From the NCBI GenBank assembly GCA_030549495.1, contig JAUIRK010001053.1, forward strand, positions 374,001 to 438,000: DNA of 64,000 nt. Direction: 5' to 3'. This document shows, one piece after another, positions 21,984-32,729 of the stretch (position 1 is its first letter; the number at the start of each line of letters is the position of its first letter). The notes below the pieces were generated by a model. It did no database searches, was not told where the DNA came from, and was given only the letters and a program-made list of their open reading frames with translations. The DNA comes from Nectonema munidae. Lineage: Eukaryota > Nematomorpha > Nectonematoida > Nectonematidae. The translations under genes were made by a program, and so were the position numbers.

Positions 21984-22600
21984 TTGTGCTTGGTAGAACG
22001 AAAGGTGGTAGAAGAACTCAAAAAGAAACTTGGTGGTGGAAAGAAGAGATTAGAGAAGTTTTAAAAGCTAAGAAGCAAGCTTTTAAAAAATGGCAGGAAA
22101 GTAAGTTGGAAGAAGACAAACAAATGTATAGACTCAAGAAAAAAGAAGCTAAAAAGATTATTGCTGTAACAAAAGCAAGGGAAACAGACAAAATGTACGA
22201 GGCACTTGATAGTAAGAATGGTGATAAGCAAATTTTTAAACTTGCAAAGACTAAGCAAAGAGATATCAAGGAATGTGGAAATATCGACATTATAAGGGAC
22301 AAAGAAGGAAAAATTCTTTTTAAAGAAGAAGAAATAGAGGAGAGATTGAAAGAATATTTTGAAGATGTGTTAAATGTTGAAAACAAGCATAATTGCATCG
22401 TTACAGATACAAAAATTGAAGGTCCCGAGCTAGGTTTGGAAGAAAAGGAATTATATGAAGCAATAAACAAAATGAAAACAAATAAAGCAACAGGATCGAG
22501 TGAAGTAAGTGTAGAAATGATAAAAGCTGGAAGAAGAGAATGCTGGAAGATGATGAGTAGATTATTGGAAGGAAGAAAAAATGCCAGAAGAATGGACTAA
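21971..22600 (+). CDS. LINE linker and N-terminal reverse-transcriptase region
   Basis: A 209-codon frame continues the LINE polyprotein in a different phase. It shows TWWWKEEIREVLKAKK, a Lys/Glu-rich helical linker, and EAINKMKTNKATGSSEVSVE, which is the conserved block before RT motif 1. It ends with a stop where the frame should read into EEWTKSLIVPIYKNK. That string is present in yet another frame at 22,581-22,630. Two small shifts are therefore present at this junction. Confidence 0.8.
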   Translation: MASLIVLGRTKGGRRTQKETWWWKEEIREVLKAKKQAFKKWQESKLEEDKQMYRLKKKEAKKIIAVTKARETDKMYEALDSKNGDKQIFKLAKTKQRDIKECGNIDIIRDKEGKILFKEEEIEERLKEYFEDVLNVENKHNCIVTDTKIEGPELGLEEKELYEAINKMKTNKATGSSEVSVEMIKAGRRECWKMMSRLLEGRKNARRMD

Positions 22601-22608
22601 AAGTCTCA

Positions 22609-23892
22609 TTGTTCCAATTTACAAAAATAAGAGATGTGTTAAACTGCGAAAATTACCGGGGCATAAAACTAATAGAACACGGATTAAAACTTCTGGAAAG
22701 AATTTTGGCTGGACGTTTAAGAAATCAAGTTAACATAAATGATAACCAGTTTGGATTTATGAGAGGAAAGAGTACAGTAGATCCTATATTTATAGTTAGA
22801 CAGGTGATGGAAAAGAGACTTAAAGGAAATCAGCCTTTATTCTGCGGTTTTGTAGACCTAGAGAAAGCGTATGATAGGGTTCCAAGGGATGTTGTGTACC
22901 GGAGTCTAAGAGAAAAAGGTGTTCGTGAAAAGTTAGTGAGACTAGTTAAGGAAACCTATAGAAACTCTAAAACTTCCATCAGAACAATGAACGGATACTC
23001 ACAGGAATTCGACATAAAAGTAGGGTTACACCAAGGTTCTGCATTGAGCCCTTTTCTTTTTGCAGTTGTTATTGATGAAATCTCCAAAAATATCAGAAAA
23101 GAAGGATTAAATGAACTTTTGTTTGCCGATGACTTAATAATTATGGCAGATAGTGAAAAAGAATTACAGGAAAGACTAAGTATATGGCAAAAAAGTCTCG
23201 AGGAAAAAGGCCTAAAGTTGAATGCAGGCAAAACCGAAGTAATGAAGGTTAGTAGAAATGACAAGACTGAGATAAGGATAAAAGACGTCCATGGAATTGA
23301 GTTAAATCAAGTTAAAGCGTTCACGTATTTAGGATCAGTTGAAATGGAAGGAGGATGTTGTAAAGATGTTCAGTCGAGATTGAATGCGAGTTGGGCAAAA
23401 TGGAGAGAGGTTAAACCTGTTCTAAACGATAGAAAACTACCCATGAATTTAAAGGCCAAGGTGTATACATCAATAGTTAGACCCGTCATGACTTACGGAT
23501 CAGAATGTTGGTGTCTGAGAAATAGTGAAAAGAAAAAGCTAGAAGTGTCGGTAATGAAAATGCTGAGAATGATGCTGAACGTTACGAGAAAAGATAGGAT
23601 TAGAAATGAAGAAGTGAGACATAGAACAAAAGTGACGACGAGTGTTGTAGATGTAATAGAAAGAAACAAGATGAGATGGTATGGACACGTGCTAAGAAGA
23701 AAAAGCGATGAAAAAATAAAGATAGCGTACGATGCGCCTGTACAAGGAAAGAGAAAAAGAGGAAGGCGAAGATTGAGATGGAGGGATGATTTGAAAAGGT
23801 GCATGGAAAAATTTGGGTTGAAAGAAAGCGATGCGAAGGACAGGAACCTATGGAGAAACAGGATCAAGCCATCGACCCCATTTAGGGGATAA
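22609..23892 (+). CDS. LINE reverse transcriptase, core and C-terminus
   Basis: A 427-codon open frame that begins after a frameshift rather than at a natural ATG (the first codon is TTG). Motifs in order: CENYRGIKLIEHGLKLLERI, QFGFMRGKSTVDPIF, FVDLEKAYDRVPRDV (motif A, catalytic Asp), LHQGSALSPFLFAVVID (motif B), LLFADDLIIMAD (motif C with both Asp), KGLKLNAGKTEVM (motif D) and the C-terminal MRWYGHVLRR and RWRDDLKRCMEKFG segments. It reverse-transcribes the element RNA at the nicked target. All catalytic residues are intact, which fits a young copy. Confidence 0.88.
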   Translation: MFQFTKIRDVLNCENYRGIKLIEHGLKLLERILAGRLRNQVNINDNQFGFMRGKSTVDPIFIVRQVMEKRLKGNQPLFCGFVDLEKAYDRVPRDVVYRSLREKGVREKLVRLVKETYRNSKTSIRTMNGYSQEFDIKVGLHQGSALSPFLFAVVIDEISKNIRKEGLNELLFADDLIIMADSEKELQERLSIWQKSLEEKGLKLNAGKTEVMKVSRNDKTEIRIKDVHGIELNQVKAFTYLGSVEMEGGCCKDVQSRLNASWAKWREVKPVLNDRKLPMNLKAKVYTSIVRPVMTYGSECWCLRNSEKKKLEVSVMKMLRMMLNVTRKDRIRNEEVRHRTKVTTSVVDVIERNKMRWYGHVLRRKSDEKIKIAYDAPVQGKRKRGRRRLRWRDDLKRCMEKFGLKESDAKDRNLWRNRIKPSTPFRG

Positions 23893-24079
23893 GGTGATGA
23901 AGAAGAAGATATCGAATTTAAATACAGCGGTCATTTATGAGAGTTCACATAGGTCATATTTTTATAAAAATTATTTGTCAAAAGCTATTATTAAAAAAAT
24001 GTGACTAATTATATGTAATTTGTAATATAATATGTCACAAAATACAAAAACTTTCTTGTATGAATAAATTTTTCTGGCT

Positions 24080-25670
24080 ATACCTATAATGTCTGAAGCG
24101 GTCACTTTTGACTGCATGTTAACTATCGTAGAAAATGTCAACAAAAAACAAATATTCTCAAATCTCGTTCAGAGCCAACTTTATAAGCAAAAAGACACAT
24201 TGAAATTGGGAAGACTATGTCAGCTTTTAGTCTACTTTTTGATTCGTTCATGCTAAAAACAGTGCAAAAATACACAATTTTACATGGAAAAATTGACAAT
24301 CCTACTTTTGATATATTTATAGAAGACGTATTATCTTTTATTCGTTTACAGTATGCAAGAGATTTTTGATTGATAAAAATGCACCTCTCAATGATTTATG
24401 GAATAAAGAATGGGGTCCTCCTTTGTTTTCAAACACAATGCGTCGCGATAAATTCAAAAGGATAATGAAGCATCTAAGGTTTGAAGATTTTTTATCAAGA
24501 CGACAAAAGAAAAGCCAAGATCATTTTCTTCCTATACGTGAAATTTAAGAGCGTTTAATACATAACTCACAAGCTAGCTATATTCCTAAAGAAAACCTTA
24601 CGATTGACGAACAACTTTTCCCATTAAATCGAGATGTCCTTTTACACAGTATATGGCTTTGAGACCTCATAAAATTGGAATAAAATTTTGGTGTCTTGTG
24701 GACAAAAATTCAAAGATTTTATGTAACTCCATTCCTTAACTTGGTAAAGATACAACTAAAGACTAACATTTCTCTACCTTTACATGTTTATATTTCCCTA
24801 ATGTCTCCCTTTTTCAACAGTGCGTATAATGTTACAGTAAACATTTTTTTACCTCATTGGAACTGGCGGAAAAGTTTATTAACAAGGGAACTACAATAGT
24901 TGGTACTATTATAAAAACACGAGAGAAATTTCCAGTTTAAAAATTGAAATGAAAAAACAACCTCTTTACTCAGGTATGATTCTTCTTACTAAATCTGGAT
25001 TTAGTTTGATCCTCTATAACGCTAAGAAAAATAAAGTTGTATACATCCTGAATGCACAAAAATGTTGAAATAAATGAAAACCATCGTAAAAAACTTTAAA
25101 AAACAGTAGCGTATTATAATGGCACAAAATACGGGGTGGATATATTGGATCAAATGGCAAGATATTCAAATTGTAAAACAGGATCTAGATTGCCTGTTGT
25201 TGTATTTTTCAATGTTAGACGTTCTGGCTATCAATTCATGGATTCTATATAAGGAAGTAATTCATGAAAAAAGTACGCAGAGAAAGTTTCTACAAAAATT
25301 ATTAAAAGAATTTTAAAAAAAGCGAAGTTGTTCAAAGAAGTATGGATGAACCAATCTCTTCTAAACAAAGGCAATGTATTTTCGAAAGTATAAAAACAAA
25401 GTAAATAATAAATGCTGTAATTGAAAGCTTATTTGTTGTGGATGAAGAAAAGGTAACAAAAGTTTTTTATAAAAAATGTGCGAAATCTGAATGATTTACA
25501 TTTTATAAAAATAAAAAATTTTAGCTTTACTTTTTACAAAAAAACGCTTCATTTTATTTAGATTTTTTATATTTATTATAAATATAGCAAACACATTGAA
25601 AAACAGAATGGTCAGTTTTTACCACTTAGAATTTCTAGGTAGTCCATTTTTACCATCCTTCTAGTGTTAA
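24080..25670 (+). pseudogene. Decayed piggyBac-family transposase element
   Basis: Ordered piggyBac blocks are visible in changing frames: APLNDLWNKEWGPPLFSNTM and RDKFKRIMKHLRFEDF (24,380-24,490), ENLTIDEQLFPLNRDVLL near 24,590 (catalytic-core Asp), KIGIKFWCLVDKNS near 24,670, and DILDQMARYSNCKTGSR with PVVVFFNVRRSGYQF near 25,140-25,245. Stops and shifts interrupt it several times, including a stop in the first block and another after HSIWL. The right end is probably at a TTAA (25,667-25,670). The left end is unclear: a TTAA lies at 24,119, but GCGGTCACTTTTGACTGC just before it resembles the right-end repeat. Confidence 0.75.
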
Positions 25671-25689
25671 GGGGAAGCGTCGATCCCCT

Positions 25690-26010
25690 TAGTGACTCTA
25701 ACCGCACCTTGCGGCCTTTCCCTCAGGCAAGAGAAACTCTGTACAACGCTCAAAATATTAACTGGAGGATAAAGACATTTCGCACGAATTGGAATGCGAT
25801 TGAGAGCGAAATATATCTTTAGAATACTTTTTTATATAAAAAAAAGTATTATGTATGAATATTGAAATAAATTTTATTAAAGGAGCATATCAATCTAGAT
25901 CAATTGAATAATGTATTTAAAAGGTATAATAATTTAAAGATAAAATAGAAAAAAATTAATTCGTTTTCAAGAGATTTAAGATCATATAGCAAAAAAACTC
26001 TGTATGAAAA
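25690..26010. other. AT-rich spacer
   Basis: No gene is seen. It lies between the piggyBac fossil and SINE-like copy 2. Confidence 0.25.
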
Positions 26011-26150
26011 AAAAGGTAAAAGTACAGCGGCACTTTTTTTATCGAGAAAGCATAATTGCACAGCTTGTATCGAACTATGAGGAAAGTAGGCTTGATGCGG
26101 GATCGAACCCAAAACCTTGAGTTATCGAAACCCAGTATTTGCCAACCATC
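26011..26150 (+). repeat. SINE-like repeat, copy 2
   Basis: The best-preserved tRNA-like portion of the family: TGCGGGATCGAACCCAAAAC near 26,096 is the complement of a B box (GGTTCGATCCC). It shares ATTGCACAGCTTGTATCGAAC and ACTATGAGG with the other two copies. Confidence 0.55.
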
Positions 26151-27490
26151 CTCATGCCAACTATATGAAAATTAAATTACATATCAAATTATTTAAAAGT
26201 AATATTAAATTATTTAAACTCCATATCAAATTAAAATGAAATAAATAGCTAACATTATTAGAATAAAAATTAGAAGGGATAGAATAAAACATACAATAAA
26301 GAAAATATTAGTCCAACTTAAAAAACTTTAAGAAAATGAAACATTTGAAGAGTTAGAAAAAATAGATAGTAAAAAGAAAAAATGATAAGATAAATCTTTC
26401 ACTTTTAGGGTTTAAAAATCTCTAAAAGTAATCAAATTTGTCGTTTAGGTCTAAAAATTTCTGAACCCTTACAAATCCACTCTCTATTCTTTTATGCCTT
26501 CCAAAAATTTAAACTCAAAAAAATAGTCAGACATGGTTTACATCTGATCTCTTCATCTTAATTAAAAAAAATTTCATAATTTAATAGCATACAAAAATTA
26601 TATCAAATTTTTCATGTCTACAATCAGCAAAATTGTATTATTTTTTGAATATTTTTCTACTAAGTAATGTAATTCGTGAAAAACAATTAGTTCCATTTTA
26701 CCATGAAAATATCGATGTTTTTCATGTGATTTCTCGCAACAAGACTATATACATAATTTTATTTTTTATCACCAATTTCAAGTAGTTTGAGAGCCTTTTC
26801 TTTTTCCATAATTCTTTTTCTTTCTATTATAAAATACTTAATTTTGTTTCCTATCTCAAAAATTTAAAATCATCAAACATTAATGAAGTTAATCTTAAAG
26901 TCATTTCCTTTCTCTACCATATTTTCTTCTCTTCTTCATCTTTTTCAAACTTAGTTTGACTTTAAGCATATTTTCTCACCTTATTAAGCTTGTTAAAGTA
27001 ATAGCTGCGAAGTCCAACAAATCCCCTACATGGTTGTATAGTTTCATACATATCTTGATCTTTTCCGACTTTAATAAAATATTTGAAAAATTTATTTTGA
27101 ATAAATTTCTTTCTTTTTCTTCATAATATTCTTTTATTGATAACAATAAGTTCGCTTTTTTACCGAGTCAAAGAACTGAGATAGCTCTTCTTAACGTAGT
27201 TCATTCTCTCTCTTAATCCAAGCAATCACAATATTCTTCTGTATTAACATACTTGCCTCTGTTTGAGATCAAATATTTTAGATGGCTCAAAAGCTTTCTT
27301 AGCCAGTGACTTCGGGAGTCCATCATGGTCTATTCTTGGACATTTTTAATAAGCAAATGTGAATGTTTTATTTATATAGACACTTAAATCGTAACTTTTT
27401 GGTGTATGAATATCAAAAGTCTAATTTGGTCCTTTCTCGAGAATGAAATAAGATCTTGCTTTAAAAATCATAAAAATTATTTACTTTACT
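26151..27490. other. AT-rich stretch without supported genes
   Basis: No coding frame, RNA gene or repeat is supported. The right edge is the outer flank of the LTR retrotransposon. Confidence 0.3.
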
Positions 27491-27493
27491 CTA

Positions 27494-27728
27494 CGACAAT
27501 AAAGAGACAAGTATAGGTGAAGTTTATTAGAAAGCAAAGAGAGAAGTGATGTCTTAAGTGAAACATGAGTGAGTATTTATAGTGTATCCTGGCCTTCAAG
27601 TAAGTACAGTACTAATGGCAACGTTAGGCTATTATTAATGAGAGGAGAGATAGCCTTGACTTTCGATAGTGCAGTATGAGCGTAAGATACACACAAGTAC
27701 GTTGTCGTAATGAGAGCCTGCTGGCGCT
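27494..27728 (-). repeat. 3' LTR
   Basis: Matches 32,495-32,729 base for base by eye. On the element strand it starts AGCGCCAGCAGG and ends TTTATTGTCG. It follows the polypurine tract. Confidence 0.9.
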
Positions 27729-27734
27729 TCCCTT

Positions 27735-30700
27735 TTACTCTCTCTCGTAATCTTGTAGCCATTTAGGGGGATTTCTACATCGTTGGCTTCTGGAGTTATT
27801 CTTTTGTAAAGAGTCATCTCTTTCTTTCTCATCTCCCTTTGAGTCTGTCTGACTTTTGCTTTTTTGGATAGAATTATCGGAATGTCTCCTACCATCCATC
27901 ATATCTTCAAACGACTTTGGATGCCTTTTCGGTAATTCTGAATGGTTATATTGTTGACCGCCGTCGTTCAAGTCAAAGTCTTCTTTGCTTGTCTCCAAAG
28001 GTACCTCTTTCGTATTTTCATCTTCTGTATCGTCATCTTCAACTAAATCCTTGAACTTATCTGTAAGATTAAAATCAGTTATTGGTAACAGCATAGCTTT
28101 TGGTACATGATATGATTGCTTACCGATTTCGCCATTTGTTATCTTTTTCAATATTGCATATTTATTTTGTAAGTTATATATGATATATTTACTTCTTACC
28201 TTGATCTTACTTTTTTCTTCTTTTAGGTATACTAAATCTCCAATTTCAAAATTATGAATTTTGGAATCTTCCTTTGAAAATTTTGAACACTTTGAAGATC
28301 TGGTCTTGTTAGCTAAGTTCTGCTGCTCTTCAAAGAAACATTTATCGTTGAAATGAATTTGTTCGTCTGTAAAGTGATTTCTTCTAAAAAGGATTTCTTT
28401 TGCAGATAGGTTTTGCCTCCGTATAAGAAGATTGATGCTCCTGATTGCTAGTTGTAAATCCACATTGGTTATTTTAACTTTTTCAGGAAACATCTTTAAA
28501 ATGCTTGTTTCTAGTTCTTGAATAGCTTTGTCTACAAAGCAGTTTGAGTTCTTGTTTTTTATGTGACCAATTTCAACTTCAATCCCCAATTCTTTTAGCA
28601 AGGGGTCTTTTTGAAGGCTTTGAAAAGAAGTACTTGCATCAGTTCGTGTTTTGCAATTATCACACCTAATAAAAGAAGAGTTGAGTATAATTGCTGTTCT
28701 GATGTCTTCTATTTTCTCACTTTCAAGGAGAGAAGCTGTTGTAAAACTGGAAAATGTTTCTCTCAAAACGAAAATTTTTTGATCATTTCTTCTGATAACA
28801 TCTGCATAAAATACTTGTCCAGGCTTTGATCCTCTTAAGGCAGGGGCTTGCTCCAAGAGATTTTTTGGCATGTACTTAATAGAACGACAAATACTGCATG
28901 CTTCATCAATACTATTGATTAGTTTCTCACTGTATAAGCCATAAAAAAAACGATCAAAAAGACGCTTCAACTGTGTTTTCGCAGTATGGTTAAACTGAAG
29001 GTGTAGAGAATGAAGAATACCTGGAAGGAAAGTATCTGGAATTATGATGAGTTGTTTTGCTGCATCGCCTTTAGTAACTATGATACCATTTCTATCTATT
29101 GTAGCTATACCGAGTAATCTCTTAACTCTAGTGCACTTCTCCTTTTTTGATGGGCTTGTTCCATTCTTTAAGTGTCCAAAAACTTTTCTTAAAATATAAC
29201 ACCTTTTTTGTAAAGCAGACCACGTGAGTTTGTTCGTAAATGGCATTTTCATTCTCCCTTGAAGGACATCATCAATTTTTATTGTATTGACAATTGAAGA
29301 TATGGAATCTTGAACAAAGTTGCAGATTTGGCAGTTTTTCTCATAACAAGAGTTAGGGTTACGAGAAGAGAAGTCGCTTGCCATATTTTCTGAACCTTTT
29401 ATGTGATATATTTCAATATTAGCACCGCTAAGTGTAGATAAAAATGAAGAAACTCTTGCTGAAGAAGAAAAATGTCCTTTTTTTAATCTTTGATAAGCAT
29501 CAACACACGGTTTTGAGTCGGTTAAAACTTTTGTCGTAAAAATTGAGTCTTTTATAATTGGAGAAAAATGCTTTATTGCGGTGGATATTGCTAAGGCTTC
29601 GAGCTCGCATGGAAACCATTTTAATTGATGATCTTTTAATTTGAAACTGAAGAACTCAGCTAGTTTTTGATCACCATTTCTATCAATAAGAAGAGTTGCT
29701 CCAAGTCCTCTATTCATTGGAGACGCATCCACTGTAATTGTAAGCCTGTCCGATTTTCTAGGGAGTGTTAGAACTTCTGCTGATTTTAATAAATTTTGTG
29801 CAGTCTTGAATGAAATTTGTAAATCTTCATCCCAAACAATTTTTTGCTTTCCATCCAATCCTTTGATCGCTGATTCCAAAGGAGATAGAACTGTGGAATA
29901 CCTTGGAATGCATCTGGATATAGCTCTGTATGCTCCTAAAAAGGAGCGCATGGATGAGCAAGTGGATGGTTTTTCAATGCTTGCTAAAGAGGAGACTTTA
30001 TGGTTAGAAGGCGTGATTGTACCTTTTGTCCATTTCCAACCCAAAATTACTTCTGTTTTTGGAGAAATTATAGTTTTTGAAGCCGAGAGACTCAAATCAT
30101 TTTCTGAAAGTCTTTTTAAAACTTTTGACCAATTTTGGTGAAGCTCTTCAATCGTATTGGCTCCTATAAAAAGATCGTCGGCAATAATAGATAAGAAACC
30201 TTCTTGAAGAAAATCGCCAAAAACTCTACTTATTAGTTCTTGAAGAAATTCGGAAGAACCAGGCATACCCATTGCTGAACGAGTATATACTCGGATGCCT
30301 TTAAATGGAGTTACTGTCGCAAGATATGGCATTGAGGATCTTGCCAATGGAATCTGAAAAAAACTTTTAGTTAAATCAGACTTTATTATGAACTTAAAAG
30401 AAGATATTTTTCTAAGGATGTCATCACATGATATTGAGCACGTTGGTAAAAGTGTAGTGTATGGACTTAAATTATTGAAAGCAGTTACAAACCTCATTGA
30501 TCCATCTTTTTTTTTTATAAGGAAGCTAGGTGATACAAATTTTACTGTTATCCCCAAGTCTTCTGGTTTCGCTAACACGCCGAGATCTTCCAGTTTGTCC
30601 GCTTCCTTTTGAAGTAGTTGAAGAGTAGAGTGATTATAATGAGGAAGTTTTCCTTTTTCACATCTTGGTTTTACTGGGCCGAACAAAACCCTTGCGTAAA

Positions 30701-32465
30701 TTTTTCCACTCTTACCATTGTAAACTTTGAATTCAGGGTAAAAGACTTTATCGAACTTTAGATGTAGCATTTTAAACGCTTGTTTTTGTTTGTTCGAGAG
30801 TATTCCATCAGGGTCAATTGAAACTTTTGAAGAGATACCTGCTTCGGTAGTTAAAGCACTTGAAACTTCAGGATTGTAGGTTTGGTAGATCATGGCAACG
30901 TGTTGATTTTTGTTAAATGTGATAGGCACTTCCTTGAAGTTAGACATTTTAAAAGAGTCATCGATAACTTTTGTGAAATATGGATCAAATCCGGAATCCT
31001 CTACTTCTTTACTTGGTTCTACTGCAATTTCTCCATCGAATTTTTTTAAGGATTTATCTTTGATTAAAATATGGTCTCCTGGCAGTAACACTTGTTTTTT
31101 TTTTGTTCTAACCATATGGGATTTTTGAAAAACAGATGATTCGTTTGGTCCATAATGAAACAATCTGCCACGAAAACTAATAAGTTGATCTTTGATGTAA
31201 ACTTTTATATCATTTGCTCTGCAGAAAGGAATGCCACCTAAAATGTCATAGTCCATCTTCTCCATCACAAGGCCTTTAATTGAAACGTCAATATTCTTTA
31301 TGTTCAAGTCTAAAGATATTTCTCCACAAATAGGAAGGACTGATTTATCGGCAGATCTAGCTGTATGTCCAGTACGAAGCGGTAACATATTCAGTTTGTG
31401 AACAAAGGAAGATGAAATTATTGATGATGTAGCCCCAGTGTCAATTATTAAACGAAAAGGAACATGTTGACAGTATCCATCAAGATATGGAGAAGTTCCG
31501 CAGTCCACTTTGCCAAGGAAAACTCCATTTTCATAAAACCTGTCTTCTAATTCAGGCATGCGAGTCGAAATTTGTAGAGCATTTGAAGTCTGATTTGTAC
31601 TTGTATTGGGCCTGTACCAACAACTTCGGTAATCGTGTCCCAAAAATCTACGACCATTATCTTTACAAAAAAAACATATCTTTTTGCTTCTATTATCTCT
31701 ATCAAATGAAGCAGATATTTTTGAATTATTGCTCAATCTTGGCGGGTTTTTCAACGTTTTTGAAAAACTTACGTTTGCAACTTCCTGAGTGTCCAAATCT
31801 TTTAATAAAGTCTCCAAAGAATTTACAATTAATGGCTGAATGTCTTTAAGAGTATGTGTTTGAAGCTCATGAGCATATACCCGAGCAACAAGTGAAGGTA
31901 ACCTTTGATCAATCATCTTCAACCATAAGAAAACAGCAAGTCTTTCAGTAGTTGGAGAAATGTTTTCATCAAATTGAGAAACCTTCCCATCATGAATTAA
32001 CCCTGATTCAACGGTTAACAAGTTATCTTCAATATGAGCCAATATACGTTGATAAAATGCCTCATAGCGTTCATCGGGTTCTAAAGAAAAATTACATATA
32101 TTAAGAAAGTTAACCTCATTTTGAGAGAGACAATAGTATTTTCTTATTCTCTTCCATATCCAATTTAAGCTAGTACTGCTTTTGAGAATATCGTTTCTTA
32201 ATAAAGGTGGGGAAAAAGTAGCGATTAAGCCTAGCATTCGTTCCAAAGTGATGGTCTTTTGAAGACTTGAAATTTCATGCTCAGAAGTTTCGTCATCTTT
32301 AAACCCATGATTTTTCACTGATTTAGGTTCCCATGATGACTCTAAAAAGATCGCAAACTCTGGGCATAATGAAAGGTGAAACATCATATTGGAATGCCAG
32401 TTTGAAAAAGAAGAAAGCGTCTCTTTTTCACCAAGCAGCCATTGCTTTGGAGGTCTGAAACTCAT
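27735..32465 (-). CDS. Gag-pol polyprotein of the Ty3/gypsy element
   Basis: One 1576-codon frame. Parts in order (approximate residues): capsid-like gag region (1-260); CCHC zinc knuckle CFFCKDNGRRFLGHDYRSC (about 265-283); aspartic protease LIIDTGATSSIIS (about 340); reverse transcriptase with FLIKKKDGSMRFV, SDLTKSFFQIPL, MGMPGSSEF and the Asp-Asp pair in IIADDLFIG (about 640-790); RNase H starting TITVDASPMNRGLGA (about 910); integrase with an HHCC finger (LHLQFNHTAK, CSICRS; about 1150-1200) and the YADVI catalytic region (about 1220); then a basic SH3-like tail (FEIGDLVYLKEEKSK). It would package, copy and integrate the element RNA. Gag and pol share one frame, as in some Ty3/gypsy clades. 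I treat it as an integrated element copy, not a host gene. Confidence 0.9.
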   Translation of the reverse strand: MSFRPPKQWLLGEKETLSSFSNWHSNMMFHLSLCPEFAIFLESSWEPKSVKNHGFKDDETSEHEISSLQKTITLERMLGLIATFSPPLLRNDILKSSTSLNWIWKRIRKYYCLSQNEVNFLNICNFSLEPDERYEAFYQRILAHIEDNLLTVESGLIHDGKVSQFDENISPTTERLAVFLWLKMIDQRLPSLVARVYAHELQTHTLKDIQPLIVNSLETLLKDLDTQEVANVSFSKTLKNPPRLSNNSKISASFDRDNRSKKICFFCKDNGRRFLGHDYRSCWYRPNTSTNQTSNALQISTRMPELEDRFYENGVFLGKVDCGTSPYLDGYCQHVPFRLIIDTGATSSIISSSFVHKLNMLPLRTGHTARSADKSVLPICGEISLDLNIKNIDVSIKGLVMEKMDYDILGGIPFCRANDIKVYIKDQLISFRGRLFHYGPNESSVFQKSHMVRTKKKQVLLPGDHILIKDKSLKKFDGEIAVEPSKEVEDSGFDPYFTKVIDDSFKMSNFKEVPITFNKNQHVAMIYQTYNPEVSSALTTEAGISSKVSIDPDGILSNKQKQAFKMLHLKFDKVFYPEFKVYNGKSGKIYARVLFGPVKPRCEKGKLPHYNHSTLQLLQKEADKLEDLGVLAKPEDLGITVKFVSPSFLIKKKDGSMRFVTAFNNLSPYTTLLPTCSISCDDILRKISSFKFIIKSDLTKSFFQIPLARSSMPYLATVTPFKGIRVYTRSAMGMPGSSEFLQELISRVFGDFLQEGFLSIIADDLFIGANTIEELHQNWSKVLKRLSENDLSLSASKTIISPKTEVILGWKWTKGTITPSNHKVSSLASIEKPSTCSSMRSFLGAYRAISRCIPRYSTVLSPLESAIKGLDGKQKIVWDEDLQISFKTAQNLLKSAEVLTLPRKSDRLTITVDASPMNRGLGATLLIDRNGDQKLAEFFSFKLKDHQLKWFPCELEALAISTAIKHFSPIIKDSIFTTKVLTDSKPCVDAYQRLKKGHFSSSARVSSFLSTLSGANIEIYHIKGSENMASDFSSRNPNSCYEKNCQICNFVQDSISSIVNTIKIDDVLQGRMKMPFTNKLTWSALQKRCYILRKVFGHLKNGTSPSKKEKCTRVKRLLGIATIDRNGIIVTKGDAAKQLIIIPDTFLPGILHSLHLQFNHTAKTQLKRLFDRFFYGLYSEKLINSIDEACSICRSIKYMPKNLLEQAPALRGSKPGQVFYADVIRRNDQKIFVLRETFSSFTTASLLESEKIEDIRTAIILNSSFIRCDNCKTRTDASTSFQSLQKDPLLKELGIEVEIGHIKNKNSNCFVDKAIQELETSILKMFPEKVKITNVDLQLAIRSINLLIRRQNLSAKEILFRRNHFTDEQIHFNDKCFFEEQQNLANKTRSSKCSKFSKEDSKIHNFEIGDLVYLKEEKSKIKVRSKYIIYNLQNKYAILKKITNGEIGKQSYHVPKAMLLPITDFNLTDKFKDLVEDDDTEDENTKEVPLETSKEDFDLNDGGQQYNHSELPKRHPKSFEDMMDGRRHSDNSIQKSKSQTDSKGDEKERDDSLQKNNSRSQRCRNPPKWLQDYERE

Positions 32466-32494
32466 CTTTCCTTTTTATCCCACCGCTGTCACCA

Positions 32495-32729
32495 CGACAA
32501 TAAAGAGACAAGTATAGGTGAAGTTTATTAGAAAGCAAAGAGAGAAGTGATGTCTTAAGTGAAACATGAGTGAGTATTTATAGTGTATCCTGGCCTTCAA
32601 GTAAGTACAGTACTAATGGCAACGTTAGGCTATTATTAATGAGAGGAGAGATAGCCTTGACTTTCGATAGTGCAGTATGAGCGTAAGATACACACAAGTA
32701 CGTTGTCGTAATGAGAGCCTGCTGGCGCT
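32495..32729 (-). repeat. 5' LTR
   Basis: Identical by eye to the other LTR and placed upstream of the primer-binding site and the polyprotein start. Its outer edge is followed by AATATACCC. Confidence 0.9.

Larger units (their letters stand above)
20724..23923 (+). mobile_element. Near full-length RTE-type LINE with 15-bp target-site duplication
   Basis: The 15-mer ATATCGAATTTAAAT lies at 20,724-20,738 and again, exactly, at 23,909-23,923, bracketing a 3.17-kb insertion of the length usual for RTE-clade LINEs. The element has a 5' leader of about 315 bp (including GGCGTCAGGAAGGGCATCC, a string I remember from such leaders), an apurinic-type endonuclease, a reverse transcriptase and a short GATGAAGAAGAAGAT 3' tail. 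The perfect duplication implies a recent insertion. The single protein frame is nevertheless split into three by a few frameshifts. Confidence 0.9.
27494..32729 (-). mobile_element. Ty3/gypsy-type LTR retrotransposon, apparently whole and young
   Basis: Two direct repeats of about 235 bp (27,494-27,728 and 32,495-32,729) that look identical by eye bound a single long minus-strand frame. Next to the 5' LTR is an 18-nt primer-binding site beginning TGGTGACAGC, complementary to a tRNA 3' end of probable Leu type. Before the 3' LTR is a purine-rich tract (GAGAGAGAGTAAAAGGGA). Domain order gag, protease, RT, RNase H, integrase places it in Ty3/gypsy. The LTRs do not start TG and end CA, and I see no clear target duplication. 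Identical LTRs imply a recent insertion. Confidence 0.9.

Noticed and set aside
28611-31849. Plus-strand frames of 70-120 codons
   Set aside because: They lie wholly within the retrotransposon polyprotein on the other strand and show no domain.
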